From the NCBI GenBank assembly GCA_027563935.2, contig CM050449.1, positions 54,825,949 through 54,889,948 of the forward strand: 64,000 bases of DNA. Direction: 5' to 3'. The stretch comes from Costus lasius. Taxonomy: Eukaryota; Streptophyta; Magnoliopsida; Zingiberales; Costaceae. Below the pieces are notes generated by a model that was given only the letters and a program-made list of their open reading frames with translations, searched no databases and was not told where the DNA came from. Numbering within the stretch: the first letter of the stretch is position 1; every line of letters begins with the position of its first letter. Shown piece after piece: positions 42,190-55,174 of the stretch. Both the position numbers and the translations under genes were made by a program.

Positions 42190-44127
42190 TGTTGTGTCCG
42201 CAAGTGCACGGATACTCAAAGTAATATTTAAGATATCGAACCACAGAGACCTCGTTGTTAAGTACTGACTAATTAAATTTTCACTAGCTAAGTAAATCGA
42301 GTAAAGATGCAGGTAAACAATCGAACGACGTATGGAAAGAATCAGAGAGAAAAGCTTGGGACTAGGGGTTCATCCATCTCGAAATTCATGATTAGATATC
42401 ATTAAATGTTTATCAATCTAATTCTTGTTATGGTAAAGATATAGCTTACTTAAGAAAGAAATTAACTCGCTCTCGCGCAGTCAATTTACAAAGAACGATC
42501 CTCACTCTCGCACAAGATCAATTCAATGTTAAATATAAGTAAACTTTGATCAAAGAGATTAAAAATCACTCTCGTGCATTCCCTCTCAGTATCAAGATCT
42601 CAAGTAAAACTAAGCACTCTCGCACCTTAGTTTCACAGGTTTTACTCAAGGGGGTCTAACTTTCCAACATCTATCTCTAGCATGTTTTCAAGTCTAAAAC
42701 AGTAATAATGATTTCTAGGTCATAAGCATCAACAAGAATTAAGCTTCTAAAATCTAAAAATAAGAACACAACCAATCTCTTGCGATGAATTCTTACTATA
42801 AATTTTAGCATTCCAAGTCTTATGGTATCATCTTTTCAGTCCATAACATAAAACTCCTAAACATGTTAATGTATGATACTAGGAACAATTAAAGGCATTC
42901 ATCACTTGAGTAAAATTACCATATCAAGAACAAATTGATGAGTAAAAATTGTCTAACCATTAGAATATCAAGGGGATTAAACCCCCATGTCCCAAAAGAA
43001 GGTTTAAGCTATCATGGCGAAAGAATCATAGTAAAACATCATTTTAGAATGATTAGAAGTCGAAAAGAGGGAGTAAAAATTACAAAACCGAGATTGAAAC
43101 CTAAATTTCAACCCGTAATACGAATTGGAGCTGCGATGAACAGTGCAGCGATCACGAATTTGATGATTCCTCCCTCGATCGACTTCCTTTCAATCTGAAA
43201 TTTCAGTGGCGTGTTCTTCTTCCTCAGGGTGAGCTTCCTTCCAAAAATCAAGACCGGAGATGATCGGAATAGTGAACGGCGGCGAACCCTAGCGCGGCAG
43301 CGATCTCCTCCAATTCTCTCTAAGTCGTTCATAAAAATTGGTCCTTTGCTTCGAAATTACTCGCCTACTTATGCTGAGTCTTCCCCTTTTTTCGGGTCTT
43401 CAATTGGGTCCCTAGATCTCAAGAAATCGAGTTTTTAAATTTGTGGCGGAAAACTCAGAAATCTAGGTTTACAAATATGGTACCGTATACTGAATACGGT
43501 AGTGCCGTATTTTCATTCTGTGAGTTCTGACTAGAAGATACGGTACCGTGACAATGTCGCCTCATAATATGGCAGTGCCGTATTTTTGCTGAAATCTTCT
43601 GGTCAGAATTGCCACAAAATACGACACCGTGCAATTTCTTAGGGTAGTGTCATATTTTTGTCGAAACTCTCTGGTTGAAACTGTTGGAAAATACGGTGGC
43701 ATGCAATTTCATACGGCGATGCCGTATTTCTTGTTGAAACTCTCTGGTTGAAACCGCTGGAAAATACGGTGGCGTTTAAGTTCATATGGCAGTGCCGTAT
43801 TCCACCCAAAACGTTCCCTGCAAAATACGGTACCGTGACGGTTTTGCTCCTAAATACGGCAGTGCTGTATTTTTGCTAGAAGATCCCTTTTGAGTTGAAA
43901 TTTGATGGGTAGACTCCTCTTGATGGTTAGAACTCATTCATTCATTGAGATTGCTTGAAAACCGGCGATAATGATGTCTTTTTACCTGAAATTGATCAAA
44001 AACTAAAGACGGTGTAGATTCCGAAGTATATGATAAAAAAGGTATAAAAACAAAGCAAAAGAGTAAGATCATGGCTCAAAAGACTACTAAATAAGTATGA
44101 AAAACACTATGAAATTTAGAGTCATCA
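42190..44127 (-). repeat. LTR of Athila element H (truncated)
   Basis: In plus orientation it starts TGTTGTGTCCGCAAGTGC (shared CCGCAAGTGCACGG at 42198-42211) and runs parallel to G's LTR, including repeated CTCTCGCAC-type segments (42470-42630) and a palindrome array (43493-43875). Similarity ends near GTCATCA at 44127. There are no genes; the open frames are short and not shared in protein sequence with G. Confidence 0.8.
43493..43875. repeat. Array of palindromes, period about 72 bases, in LTR of H
   Basis: AATACGGTAGTGCCGTATT at 43493 is followed by variants near 43566, 43637, 43712, 43785 and 43853, the same spacing as in G. Several carry paired changes or single mismatches. The linkers also repeat, for example CTCTGGTTGAAAC. 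Confidence 0.78.
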
Positions 44128-45887
44128 GATAATAAACACAAAATAAGTAAATGCTAGTATTATAAAAAATTTCTAAAATATTATGTAATAATTTTGCTTT
44201 CCTCCAATCTTTGTCTGCAATATTTCCATTACATTCTTTGATTATAAAATAATATAAGAGGATATTTAAATGGAAAACATGTTGTTAGCATATCATATGT
44301 AGAATTGCATCTTGTTTTAATATCATGTGTAAATTTTTTATATGATAAATCATAAGATATAAATATTTGCCTAAAGTCTTAGTTTTTAGAAGTAGAATAA
44401 GTAACAAATTTAATAGCATTTTTTAATTTATTTACCTGTTCATCCACTTTTCATATTCTATCTTGAACACATAAGTTAAGAATATGGCATACACAACGTA
44501 TATAAAATAAGATCCACTAAATATTGGATTCATCATTCTTCTTAATTTTTTAACTATACTCATTATTACTGTATTATCAAAACTAATTGAAAAAATTTTA
44601 TTAATTATATTATATAAATGCAAAATGCTATGAAATTATCTAACTATAACATTTTCTATATGAGGATATTCAAAAATTTTAAATGCAATAATTTTTTTAA
44701 CAAGAAAAATCACTATCCATCGAATGTTGTAATACACATGTAGGAATGATCAAAATGATTGCTAGTTTAAATATCAGATGTTACAAAAAATACCAAAAGT
44801 AAGTGCATTTAAAATTTCTAAAAGATTATTTCTATACTCAAAAAAAATTAAGGCATCCCTACGTATGGTTTTTCTATTTATTTTTTTTATATTTAGGTTG
44901 TAGTGATTTATTTATAAATTTTTCAAATTTTTGATTTTTTGCTAAAGAAAATAGTTGTTCGTCCTAAAAGATAAATTTAGTTAATTCTTTTCTAAGAATT
45001 TTAGTAGAATAATTAAAAACTTCTAATTAACTCGAGGAATGGTTAAGAGTAGTCTATGCACAAGCGATTTGATTTTCATGTTGATTCGGGTGGTTGGGCG
45101 GAGGATTGGTATCATGAACTTTTGGCATTGTGGGGTTATTTGATTCGATTAGCTCATTTCGTAACTCTTTAATCTCCCATGGAAATAGATCTCATTCGTT
45201 GCTAAATTCGACCATTAATTCTATATATAATATTTAAAATTAATTAAAAATTTTATAAAATAATATTAAATGATACTACTATATATATATAATAACATAA
45301 AAAATAACATATTAAAAAATTACATTAACATGTGATTGAAGTGAGATTAAGTAGAGCCTTCAATAACTTGTACTTAAATATAATTAGGAAATAAATGTAT
45401 ATTAGAACAATTTAAATTGAAGAACAATTATATTGCAAAATTAAAATAAATTTATATTTAATACTTATTTGATCTTAATCATGTGACTAAACCAAGGGAG
45501 CTTTGAAGTCTTAATGGCTCGAACAGTTGGGGCTTAAGTTTGAGTTCAATTAAGAAAATAATTAAAACTCAAGACTTAAAGAGATTAAGAGAGTATTAAG
45601 AGATAATGAAAAATTTATCAAAAGCTAGTTGGAATTGTGTGAAGAAATGAGGGGGGTTGGAAGTCAATTTTTAGGGATGAAGCGGGTATAAATTTACAAA
45701 TGTATCTTTTTTTATTATTAAAAGAGGGTAAAAAGTAATTTTATAACTAAAAGATAATTATATCTCTAAATTCAAATTTTTTGGATACTTTATGAGACTA
45801 TAAAGGTAAAATGACATTGGTAGAATTTGAATTTGGGTGCTCAAATACAAAATAGAAAAAAAAATATCAAGTACGAATCATGCCTTG
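44128..45887. other. AT-rich DNA without recognisable genes
   Basis: Mostly A and T with short TA runs (about 45270-45300) and many stops in all frames. The only frame above 60 codons (minus, 44623-44432) is of biased composition and not recognised. It is the spacer between the two retrotransposon stacks. Left flank of element E is at its right edge (CCTTG, 45883-45887). Confidence 0.7.
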
Positions 45888-46028
45888 TGTGATGCTCCCG
45901 GGATTTAGCACAAATCCCAAAGCACACCGAGATGGAGCGATGGCGGGACCCCTCGTCATCAGCCGTGTTGGACAACTCGGGCGTGCGTTTGTGTCACTAA
46001 GGTTGACACAAGTCCATAGGGCGAGGGT
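45888..46028 (+). repeat. 5' LTR of element E, left part
   Basis: Matches the first 141 bases of the 3' LTR (61545 onward) with about nine differences. It ends in AGGGT, the target duplication of D. Confidence 0.93.
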
Positions 46029-47730
46029 TGTTGGGGTATGCCCTTAAGGCTAATGTTTGAGGCCTTGGGATTGTATAAGTGTCATGTAATAAACTCTTAA
46101 GTTTATAAAGGCATGGTCATTATTCAGGTTGCTACCTTGTCTGCTGTAATAAGTGTACTTCTGAATAATGTCTCAAAGCTGTTCAGCTAGGCTGACAGGC
46201 TATATGTCCTTAGTCGAGATATCTTGGTGAACATGAGACAACCTTGATATGATTGAGACTAATATGTGTTCTAATCTTATAGGATGCTTCGAGCATGGAA
46301 TAAGATGTAGACTCATGGGTACATTGGATGTACTGGACAGACCCTACTAGGATATTCAATTGCTTGTCACAATGTGAATGATCCTTGTATGCACTGAGTG
46401 GCACATGTCCTTTGACTTGAGATCACTTGTGTTTCTAAATGATGATTGTCATTGTTTTGGGGTAGTTCAATATCATTTGAAACATAATGATCATAGACTA
46501 TCTTGGATAATGATCATGAGTCAGGTTAGGGCACTAGTAATAGATAAAGGATTGCCGTCTCCTTGTTCAAGGAGTGTGATGTTCTAAAGGGCCCCCCTGT
46601 ATGAGATGATTGAGAAAGTGTATGGCCATACCCAGATGACTATGTTCATTTGATCTAATCATGCTCATCGTATTGGAGTTACAAGCTTGACACGCTTGTC
46701 CAATAAGAACATCCAGTGGCAAAGGAAACATGTATGCCTTGTGAATAGATTCACACTTGTGCTAAGGTTTGGGAGTAGTCTTGGAAGACTCTTTCCTTTA
46801 TATCGGGAGACAGTGATGTGTTGCTAGATACCCCTCACTGATCGTGATAACGTTAGTTATCGTTACCGACATTTAGAGGAAACCCTCAGGGTCGCACAAT
46901 TTGATGATATGGCTTACTTGAGTCAGATCGTGTGGACTGGATTCTTTGAGTTCAGATTAAAGGGGTTTAATCTCTGATTGTAAGTGAGATCTGGTCTGAT
47001 CATGTTTGATTGATTATGGCTTGAGGTCGGTAAGCTTCGATCGAGAGAGATGATGCTAGATCGGAGAGATCAAGGGCATCAGGAGATGAATGGTTAGATC
47101 ATGAGCCTTGGGGTTCAATTTGGTCTAGACCAAGTGGCTTGAGCTATTTTGGTTTGGTTTAATGAACCAAAATTCGATTTGACGTTTTGGCTTGAACCGG
47201 TTCATAAAGGTGAACGCATGGTTCAATGCCAATATGCGTTTTTGGGTTGGCTTGAGCGCATGGCTTGATTGTCTTCCATTTATGGAAAGTCATCAAGGCC
47301 AATTTTCTCTTAAACGCCAAAACGCATATGCGTTGAGCTCTTGACTTCAACGCCTTGATCTTTGGTTGGGGTGGTTGACGAAGAGTAAAGCCTTGTTGCA
47401 AGAGGAGCTCTCGGCCAAGAAAGTGAATCATCTCATCATCCTCTTCCATTCGACAAAAGAAAGCTTGGGTGTCTTGCTAGCACAAGGGACGTCAAGAAGT
47501 AAGCATCTTCATCTTGTGTGTGAACTTGTGGAGGAGATCTAAGTTGTTCTCTTCATCCAAGCCGACTTCCAAGCCTATGGCGTTGGTATGAATCTCCCCT
47601 TGTTCTTATAAATCTATGGTAGTTGAACATATGGCATGCAAATGATCTTCAAACCCTTGCTTCCGCTTGCATAAGTTTCATTTGCGCCATGCTTAGGGTT
47701 TTTGCCCCCCTCTCGAAAGGGGTTCCTGCA
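46029..47730 (+). repeat. 5' LTR of element D (1702 bp)
   Basis: TGTTGGGGTATGCCC to GGTTCCTGCA. TATA-like TTTATAAAGG at 46102-46111, the AGTGA...TCACT block and its GATAAC stem near 46812-46861, GAACCGGTTC at 47194-47203, and micro-exon and donor at 47577-47591. No gene. Confidence 0.95.
47577..47585 (+). other. Putative coding micro-exon in LTR of element D
   Basis: ATG GCG TTG followed by GTATGA (GT at 47586). The acceptor-like GCATTGTTGTAG ends at 49544, giving an intron of 1959 bases. The join continues in frame through seven codons into the gag ATG at 49566 and predicts the same ten residues as in B, although the third base of the second codon differs. Confidence 0.55.
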
Positions 47731-47732
47731 AT

Positions 47733-47744
47733 TGGTATCAGAGC
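47733..47744 (+). other. Primer-binding site of element D
   Basis: TGGTATCAGAGC two bases after the LTR, initiator tRNA-Met type. The leader that follows (47745-49565) contains no gene; it has the palindrome GTCTGATCAGAC (48106-48117) and hairpins at 49036-49048 and 49245-49257. Confidence 0.94.
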
Positions 47745-49565
47745 GTGGCTCCTTGCATGCTATTATGTTTGCTGATGTGATCCATGTTTACACTTATGCT
47801 TAGATCTATGGTTGGTTACATGCGCAAGTTCATAAAAATTTTTTATGATGCGAAATACAACATGCATAATGTTTATTGCTCTTAGCCGCATGCTTTAGTG
47901 CTTGTTGTTGTTTTGTCTATGTTGCGCTCCCCCTTGAAGGGGACTCTACAAATGTTATAGATGGCGCATGGTTGATTGGTGCATCTTACATGTTGTTTTT
48001 GACAAAACAAAACATCTTGCGCGCCTCATCTAGATCTAAGGCCCTACTTTAAACCCTTAGATGGGTTGATGGGGTTGAAAGCATCTTCTAGGTTAGATCC
48101 AACTAGTCTGATCAGACCATCTGACAGCCTAGATGGGTTGACCAGATAGCACCTGTGCGCAAGCACATGGTGGCTATAGGTTAACTGCATCAAAGGTGTG
48201 TAGCGAGGTCTGGTTGAGACAACCAGTGAACACTCTTGAGTTAGGCCCGGGGTCACACCCGCTTGCCAGAACTCTTGAAGGTTGTTCAGCCCTGGCGCAT
48301 GCATGGTTGACCATTAGGTCAACTCGAGTCAGTTAGGACTCGGTGCATGCAAGGGCAGAGGATCTGACTAGATGGATGAGTGGATCCCCATCAATGGACC
48401 ATTGTAAGGTTGTAGGACACCTAAGGAAATTAAAATTGATGCCATGGGTTTTCAAAAATTTAATTTCATGTATGGATCACATGTTGATTTGAAGCCATAT
48501 GCTTGTTTATTTAATCTTATGTGGGTTGCCCTAATGTGTGCTGTGCTGGGGCCTGCGTGCCTGGATTTAAAATTGTAAATTAATTTGTGATCTGCGTATC
48601 ACATCGTATTTAATTTATAATATGTGTTTGACCTGCGAGTCAAAGCTTGTCTAGATAGATCAAAATGTATTTTGACTAGACAAGAACATAAAGGCACACA
48701 TCCAAGAGGAGCATTCACCTGGTGGCGCACCTGAGGTGCTCTTGGCGCTAGGGCCCTGGGTTGGACCAGATGAGATGCAAAAGGAGCTCAAGTGAAGACT
48801 TAAGTAAAATTAAGGTCTTACTTAGGGTTCATGGGCTTTTACCACATAAGATCATGCTTTCTATTTATTGCTTACATAATTAGAATTGCATGTGTTTATC
48901 TTCTGCTATCACCATAGGAATTGCATGATAGTGAAGAAGATAAAAGACCGTTAAAATCCAACGCTAACATATCAAGCTCGTAAGCCTTCTGACGCGAAAC
49001 CTCACCGTTCTGACTATCGTTGGAGCCGTGTTGTACCCACTCAGTGGGCACGTCCATCTATCTTCAGACGGTGCAGGATTACACCTGCGTGTTACAGAGC
49101 AGGGATTTATCCCTTCTCGTTGCTCAGCATAGCACGTGGTGGTCCAGGGAGTAGGTCAGGTCAGCTTGACCATGTAGGCTACATATGTGGCGCATATGGT
49201 AGCACATGGAGGCAGCCATCTGAGGGATCAGAGACTGTGTTGTACCAACTCAGTTGGCATAGTCTGCTGGATTGCCCAGATGAAGGGGAATCGCACGGGT
49301 TGGCGATTGGCTGAGTTAGCCTACCAGAAATTAGTGCTTGTACTCTCTGTGCATCTTATCTCGCCTGAGCGGGACGCGGAGACCAAGTATGAAATCTGGA
49401 TCCCATCTCACTAAAAGAGTGCTACTCTTTCGGACTGTTTACTGGATTTTTCAGTCAGACAAAATAGTGAGAAAAGAATCTTTCTTAAGTCCTGGATTGA
49501 TTCTATACATTGATACTGACCTTGCTGTTCTTGCATTGTTGTAGATACCTGCAGCAACGAACACC

Positions 49566-52500
49566 ATGAGCTTCAATGTGCGATCCCTACTGGAAAGGGA
49601 GAAGTTTGCTGGGCCGAACTTCTCTGACTGGTTTGGACACCTTAAGATCGTTCTTAAGGCAGAGAGGAAACTATATGTCCTCGAGACGGCGATACCGCCG
49701 CAGCCCGCTCCGAACGCCGCAAGGGCGGTTCGGGATACCTATGAAAAGCACGTCAATGATAGCATTGATGTCGCTTGCCTGATGCTAGCGTCTATGACGC
49801 CACCGCTGCAGCGTCAGCATGATGATATGTCGGCTATAGAGATTATAGCGAACCTCAAGATGTTGTATGCTGCACAGGCGAGGACAGAACGCTATAATCT
49901 GATGAAGCTCTTCTTTCAGAGCAAACTGGCCGAGGGGAGCCCAGTGGGAGCTCACGTGCTCAAGATGATTGGGCACAAGGAGGCTCTGGAGAAACTGGGG
50001 CATACCATCAACCAGGAGCTTGCTGTAGACATAATTCTACAGTCTCTTCCGCCTTCTTTCGATGCGTTCATTATTAACTTTAATATGAACAAAATCGATT
50101 GCACTCCGGCAGAGCTGTTGAATATGCTCTTGACTACTGAGGAAACTCTGAAGGGTAAGCCTTCAACCTCTGTCTTGATGGTTCCTTATAGGAACAAGAA
50201 GAAGGGGAAGAAGGGCAAGGCCCCTGTCAAGAACTACAGCAAGGCTCTGAAACAGAAGGTGAAGCGGTCGAAGGACAACAGGTGTTTCCACTGTGGCCAG
50301 CTAGGTCACTGGAAAAAGGACTGTAAAGCGCTCCAAGGAGATAAGAGGGGAAGCATCGCTTCTGGCTCAGGTATATATGTGACTGAGGTCATGTTATCTT
50401 CTTCTATTTCATGGGTGTTGGACACTGCATGTGGAGTTCACATTTGTTCAAATGTACAGGAACTCAGGAGAAGAAGGCAGGTGGGACAGCATGAGGTAGA
50501 CCTACGCGTTGGAAACGGGGCACGGGTTGCTGCTGTTGCTGTAGGAGACTATTTCATTTCTTTACCATCTGGCATTGTATTAGAATTAAACAATTGTTAT
50601 TTTGTACCCAGTATTACCAAGAATATTATCTCTATTCCTGCTCTTGTCAGGAAAGGATTTGCCTTTGAATGCAAGATTTCAAAGTGTGTTTTATCTTATG
50701 ATAATATTGTGTATGCAACTGGTTCAATTAACAATGGGTTATTCATGTTGGACATGGAAAATTCTATACAAAACATTGATACTAAGAAAGCCAAGTATGC
50801 TGATGACAGCACCTTGCTATGGCATAGTCGTTTAGGCCATATTAACAAGAAGCGCATTAAGCGGTTGCATGATCATGGACTGCTGGGATCATTCTCCTAT
50901 GAGGAGATTGATACATGCAAAGCTTGTTTGATGGGTAAAATGACGAAGTCACCTTTTCCTCACAAAGGTCAAAGGGCTTCGGGTTTACTTGACCTTATAC
51001 ACAGTGATGTGTGTGGGCCATTTAGTAAACATGCCAGAGGTGGCTATCAGTACTTCATTACCTTTACTGATGATTTCAGTAGGTATGGTTATGTCTATCT
51101 GATGAGACATAAAAGTGAATCTTTTGACAAGTTCAAAGAGTTCAAGAATGAAGTACAGAATCAGCTAGGCCGAAATATCAAGGCACTTCGCTCTGATCGA
51201 GGTGGTGAATACCTAAGTCATGCGTTTACTGACTATCTGAAGGAGTGTGGGATTATCTCACAGCTCACTCCGCCAGGAACACCGCAATGGAATGGTGTGT
51301 CCGAAAGGAGAAATAGAACGTTACTTGATATGGTTCGTTCTATGATGAGTCAGGCTACTCTTCCATACTCCTTTTGGGGTCTTGCACTAGAAACAGCTGC
51401 AAAGGTACTAAACCGAGTGCCATCCAAGGCAGTTTCAAAGACGCCATATGAGTTATGGTATGGGAAACAGCCGAGCTTGACATTTATCAGGATCTGGGGT
51501 TGCGAGGCTTATGTCAAAAAGCTCGCCTCTGGAAAACTGGAGAGCAGATCTGACAAATGCATCTTTGTCGGTTACCCTAAGGAAACTAAGGGTTATTATT
51601 TCTACGATCCCAAAGAGAACAAGGTATTTGTTGCTCGGACGGCCATATTTCTTGAGAAGGAGTTTCTTCTGCAAGAGGCCAGTGGGAGAGAAATAAAGCT
51701 GGATGAGAATCCAGAGGAAGGACAAAGTAGTCAAGTGCAGTTGGATGAGCCTGAGCTGGTAGAACAGGTTACTGAACAACCTGAGGCTCAGATATCACGG
51801 GAACCGCGAAGATCGGGTAGGATCCGTCGACAGCCTGAGCGCTATGATGGAGTCTACATCATTGATAATGATGAACCCCTCACTTATGCGGATGCGGTCA
51901 GTGGACCGGAGTCAGCTAGATGGCTTGATGCTATGCGAGCCGAAATGGACTCCATGTCAGATAACCAAGTCTGGGATTTGGTTGATCCGCCTCCGGGAGT
52001 AATCCCTATAGGCTGTAAATGGATCTTCAAGAAGAAGATTGACATGGATGGTAACATGGTTACCTATAAAGGCATGCTAGTTGCGAAAGGTTTCAAACAA
52101 ATCTACGGGATAGATTATGATGAAACTTTCTCACCTGTAGCCATGTTTAAGTCTATTCGGATTCTTTTCGCGATAGCTGCATATTACGATTATGAGATCT
52201 GGCAGATGGATGTGAAAACAGCTTTCCTTAATGGAAATCTGGATGAGGATGTGTATATGACACAACCGGAAGGTTTCACTAATCCATCAGATCGTCATAA
52301 AATATGCAAGTTAAAGAAGTCCATTTATGGACTGAAACAAGCATCTAGAAGCTGGAATATTCGTTTTGATGAATCAATCTCTGAGTTTGGTTTCATCAAG
52401 AACGATGATGACCCGTGTGTATATAAAAGGTTTAGTGGGAGCATGATTACATTCCTAATCCTCTACGTCGATGATATCTTAATCATTGGAAATGATATTC

Positions 52501-53447
52501 CTGAACTGCATGCTGTTAAAGCATGGTTAGGACAATGTTTCCAGATGAAAGATCTAGGAGAAGCAGCCTATGTATTAGGTGTAAAGATCTACAGGGATAG
52601 ATCTAAGAGGCTTCTCGGGCTGTGCCAGAGTACTTACATCGATAAAGTCCTGGAGAGATTCCATTTAGAGAATTCTAAACGAGGATATCTTCCAGTCAGA
52701 CATGGTCTGAATCTTTCGAAGAGTCAGTGTCCACAAACACAGACTGAGAAAGATGAAATGGACAATACGCCTTATGCTTCGGCTATTGGGTCCATTATGT
52801 ATGCGATGTTGTGTACTCGCCCAGACGTCGCTTACGGGTTAAGCGTGACCAGTCGATTCCAAAGTAATCCAGGTATGGCGCACTGGATTGCAGTCAAGAA
52901 CATCTTAAAATATCTGCGGAGGACCAAAGATATGTTCTTGATATATGGTGGTCAGGAAGAACTCAGTATAGAGGGATATACTGACGCTTCGTTCCAGTCA
53001 GACCAGGATGATTTCCGATCGCAATCAGGCTATGTTTTTAGCTTGAATGGTGGAGCAGTAGTGTAGAAAAGTTTCAAACAGTCAACTGTTGCTGATTCCA
53101 CAACAGAAGCCGAGTATGTTGCAGCCTCGGAAGCATCCAAGGAGGCAGTGTGGATTCGTAAGTTCGTGAGAGAACTTGGTGTAGTTCCTTCGAGTGCAGA
53201 TCCTTTGGTTATCTTCTGTGATAACACTGGAGCAATTGCACAAGCAAAGGAACCACGGTCGCACCAGAAGTCCAAGCACATACAGAGACGGTTTCACTTG
53301 ATCCGGGAGATCATTGATCGTGGCGAGATCAAAATTTGCAAGGTTCATATAGATGACAATCTGGCAGACCCGCTTACCAAGCCTCTGGCGCAGCAGAAGC
53401 ATGAGAAGCACTGTAATAATATGGGTTTGAGATTTCTCAACCATTAG
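49566..53447 (+). pseudogene. Copia gag-pol of element D, one stop codon in RNase H
   Basis: Same domain order as B: Gag; zinc knuckle CFHCGQLGHWKKDC; protease DTACG; integrase HHCC and D-D-E; YVDD reverse transcriptase; RNase H. The frame is open for 1166 codons, then TAG at 53064-53066 replaces the tryptophan codon TGG of B (VVWKSFKQ), a G to A change. The frame then continues to the normal end at 53447. The stop removes the last 127 residues, including RNase H active-site residues. The element could still be copied with help. All other cis and coding features appear functional. Confidence 0.95.
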
Positions 53448-53456
53448 ATTAAGTGC

Positions 53457-53467
53457 AAGTGGGAGAT
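53457..53467 (+). other. Polypurine tract of element D
   Basis: AAGTGGGAGAT directly before the 3' LTR, the same as in A, B and C. Confidence 0.9.
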
Positions 53468-55169
53468 TGTTGGGGTATGCCCTTAAGGCTAATGTTTGAG
53501 GCCTTGGGATTGTATAAGTGTCATGTAATAAACTCTTAAGTTTATAAAGGCATGGTTATTATTCAGGTTGCTACCTTGTCTGCTGTAATAAGTGTACTTC
53601 TGAATAATGTCTCAAAGCTGTTCAGCTAGGCTGACAGGCTATATGTCCTTAGTCGAGATATCTTGGTGAACATGAGACAACCTTGATATGATTGAGACTA
53701 ATATGTGTTCTAATCTTATAGGATGCTTCGAGCATGGAATAAGATGTAGACTCATGGGTACATTGGATGTACTGGACAGACCCTACTAGGATATTCAATT
53801 GCTTGTCACAATGTGAATGATCCTTGTATGCACTGAGTGGCACATGTCCTTTGACTTGAGATCACTTGTGTTTCTAAATGATGATTGTCATTGTTTTGGG
53901 GTAGTTCAATATCATTTGAAACATAATGATCATAGACTATCTTGGATAATGATCATGAGTCAGGTTAGGGCACTAGTAATAGATAAAGGATTGCCGTCTC
54001 CTTGTTCAAGGAGTGTGATGTTCTAAAGGGCCCCCCTGTATGAGATGATTGAGAAAGTGTATGGCCATACCCAGATGACTATGTTCATTTGATCTAATCA
54101 TGCTCATCGTATTGGAGTTACAAGCTTGACACGCTTGTCCAATAAGAACATCCAGTGGCAAAGGAAACATGTATGCCTTGTGAATAGATTCACACTTGTG
54201 CTAAGGTTTGGGAGTAGTCTTGGAAGACTCTTTCCTTTATATCGGGAGACAGTGATGTGTTGCTAGATACCCCTCACTGATCGTGATAACGTTAGTTATC
54301 GTTACCGACATTTAGAGGAAACCCTCAGGGTCGCACAATTTGATGATATGGCTTACTTGAGTCAGATCGTGTGGACTGGATTCTTTGAGTTCAGATTAAA
54401 GGGGTTTAATCTCTGATTGTAAGTGAGATCTGGTCTGATCATGTTTGATTGATTATGGCTTGAGGTCGGTAAGCTTCGATCGAGAGAGATGATGCTAGAT
54501 CGGAGAGATCAAGGGCATCAGGAGATGAATGGTTAGATCATGAGCCTTGGGGTTCAATTTGGTCTAGACCAAGTGGCTTGAGCTATTTTGGTTTGGTTTA
54601 ATGAACCAAAATTCGATTTGACGTTTTGGCTTGAACCGGTTCACAAAGTTGAACGCATGGTTCAATGCCAATATGCGTTTTTGGGTTGGCTTGAGCGCAT
54701 GGCTTGATTGTCTTCCATTTATGGAAAGTCATCAAGGCCAATTTTCTCTTAAACGCCAAAACGCATATGCATTGAGCTCTTGACTTCAACGCCTTGATCT
54801 TTGGTTGGGGTGGTTGACGAAGAGTAAAGCCTTGTTGCAAGAGGAGCTCTCGGCCAAGAAAGTGAATCATCTCATCATCCTCTTCCATTCGACAAAAGAA
54901 AGCTTGGGTGTCTTGCTAGCACAAGGGACGTCAAGAAGTAAGCATCTTCATCTTGTGTGTGAACTTGTGGAGGAGATCTAAGTTGTTCTCTTCATCCAAG
55001 CCGACTTCCAAGCCTATGGCGTTGGTATGAATCTCCCCTTGTTCTTATAAATCTATGGTAGTTGAACATATGGCATGCAAATGATCTTCAAACCCTTGCT
55101 TCCGCTTGCATAAGTTTCATTTGCGCCATGCTTAGGGTTTTTGCCCCCCTCTCGAAAGGGGTTCCTGCA
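53468..55169 (+). repeat. 3' LTR of element D (1702 bp)
   Basis: Equal in length to the 5' copy, with about four substitutions by eye. It carries the same signals. It ends CCTGCA and is followed by AGGGT and the rest of E's LTR. Confidence 0.95.
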
Positions 55170-55174
55170 AGGGT

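Larger units (their letters stand above)
41095..44127 (-). mobile_element. Athila element H, 5' remnant (minus strand), target of G
   Basis: It contains a gag fragment, a leader, a perfect tRNA-Asp primer site and an LTR homologous to that of G. The left side is cut by G at gag; the rest of H would lie left of the window. The LTR similarity to G fades at about 44127, so the outer end is missing. It is the oldest recognisable layer of the left stack. Confidence 0.82.
46029..55169 (+). mobile_element. Copia element D (Angela-like), 9141 bp, one nonsense codon
   Basis: Two 1702-bp LTRs, a primer site, a 1.8 kb leader, gag-pol and a purine tract, with a perfect AGGGT duplication (46024-46028 and 55170-55174). 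I count about four LTR differences, so it is the youngest insertion in the window. It is very close to B in coding sequence, while the right third of the LTR is different. The only defect I see is a TAG in RNase H. It splits the 5' LTR of E. Confidence 0.97.

Noticed and set aside
44432..44623. A 63-codon minus-strand frame in AT-rich DNA
   Set aside because: Rich in Ile, Phe, Lys and Asn as expected from composition, with no recognised domain and no neighbouring gene parts.
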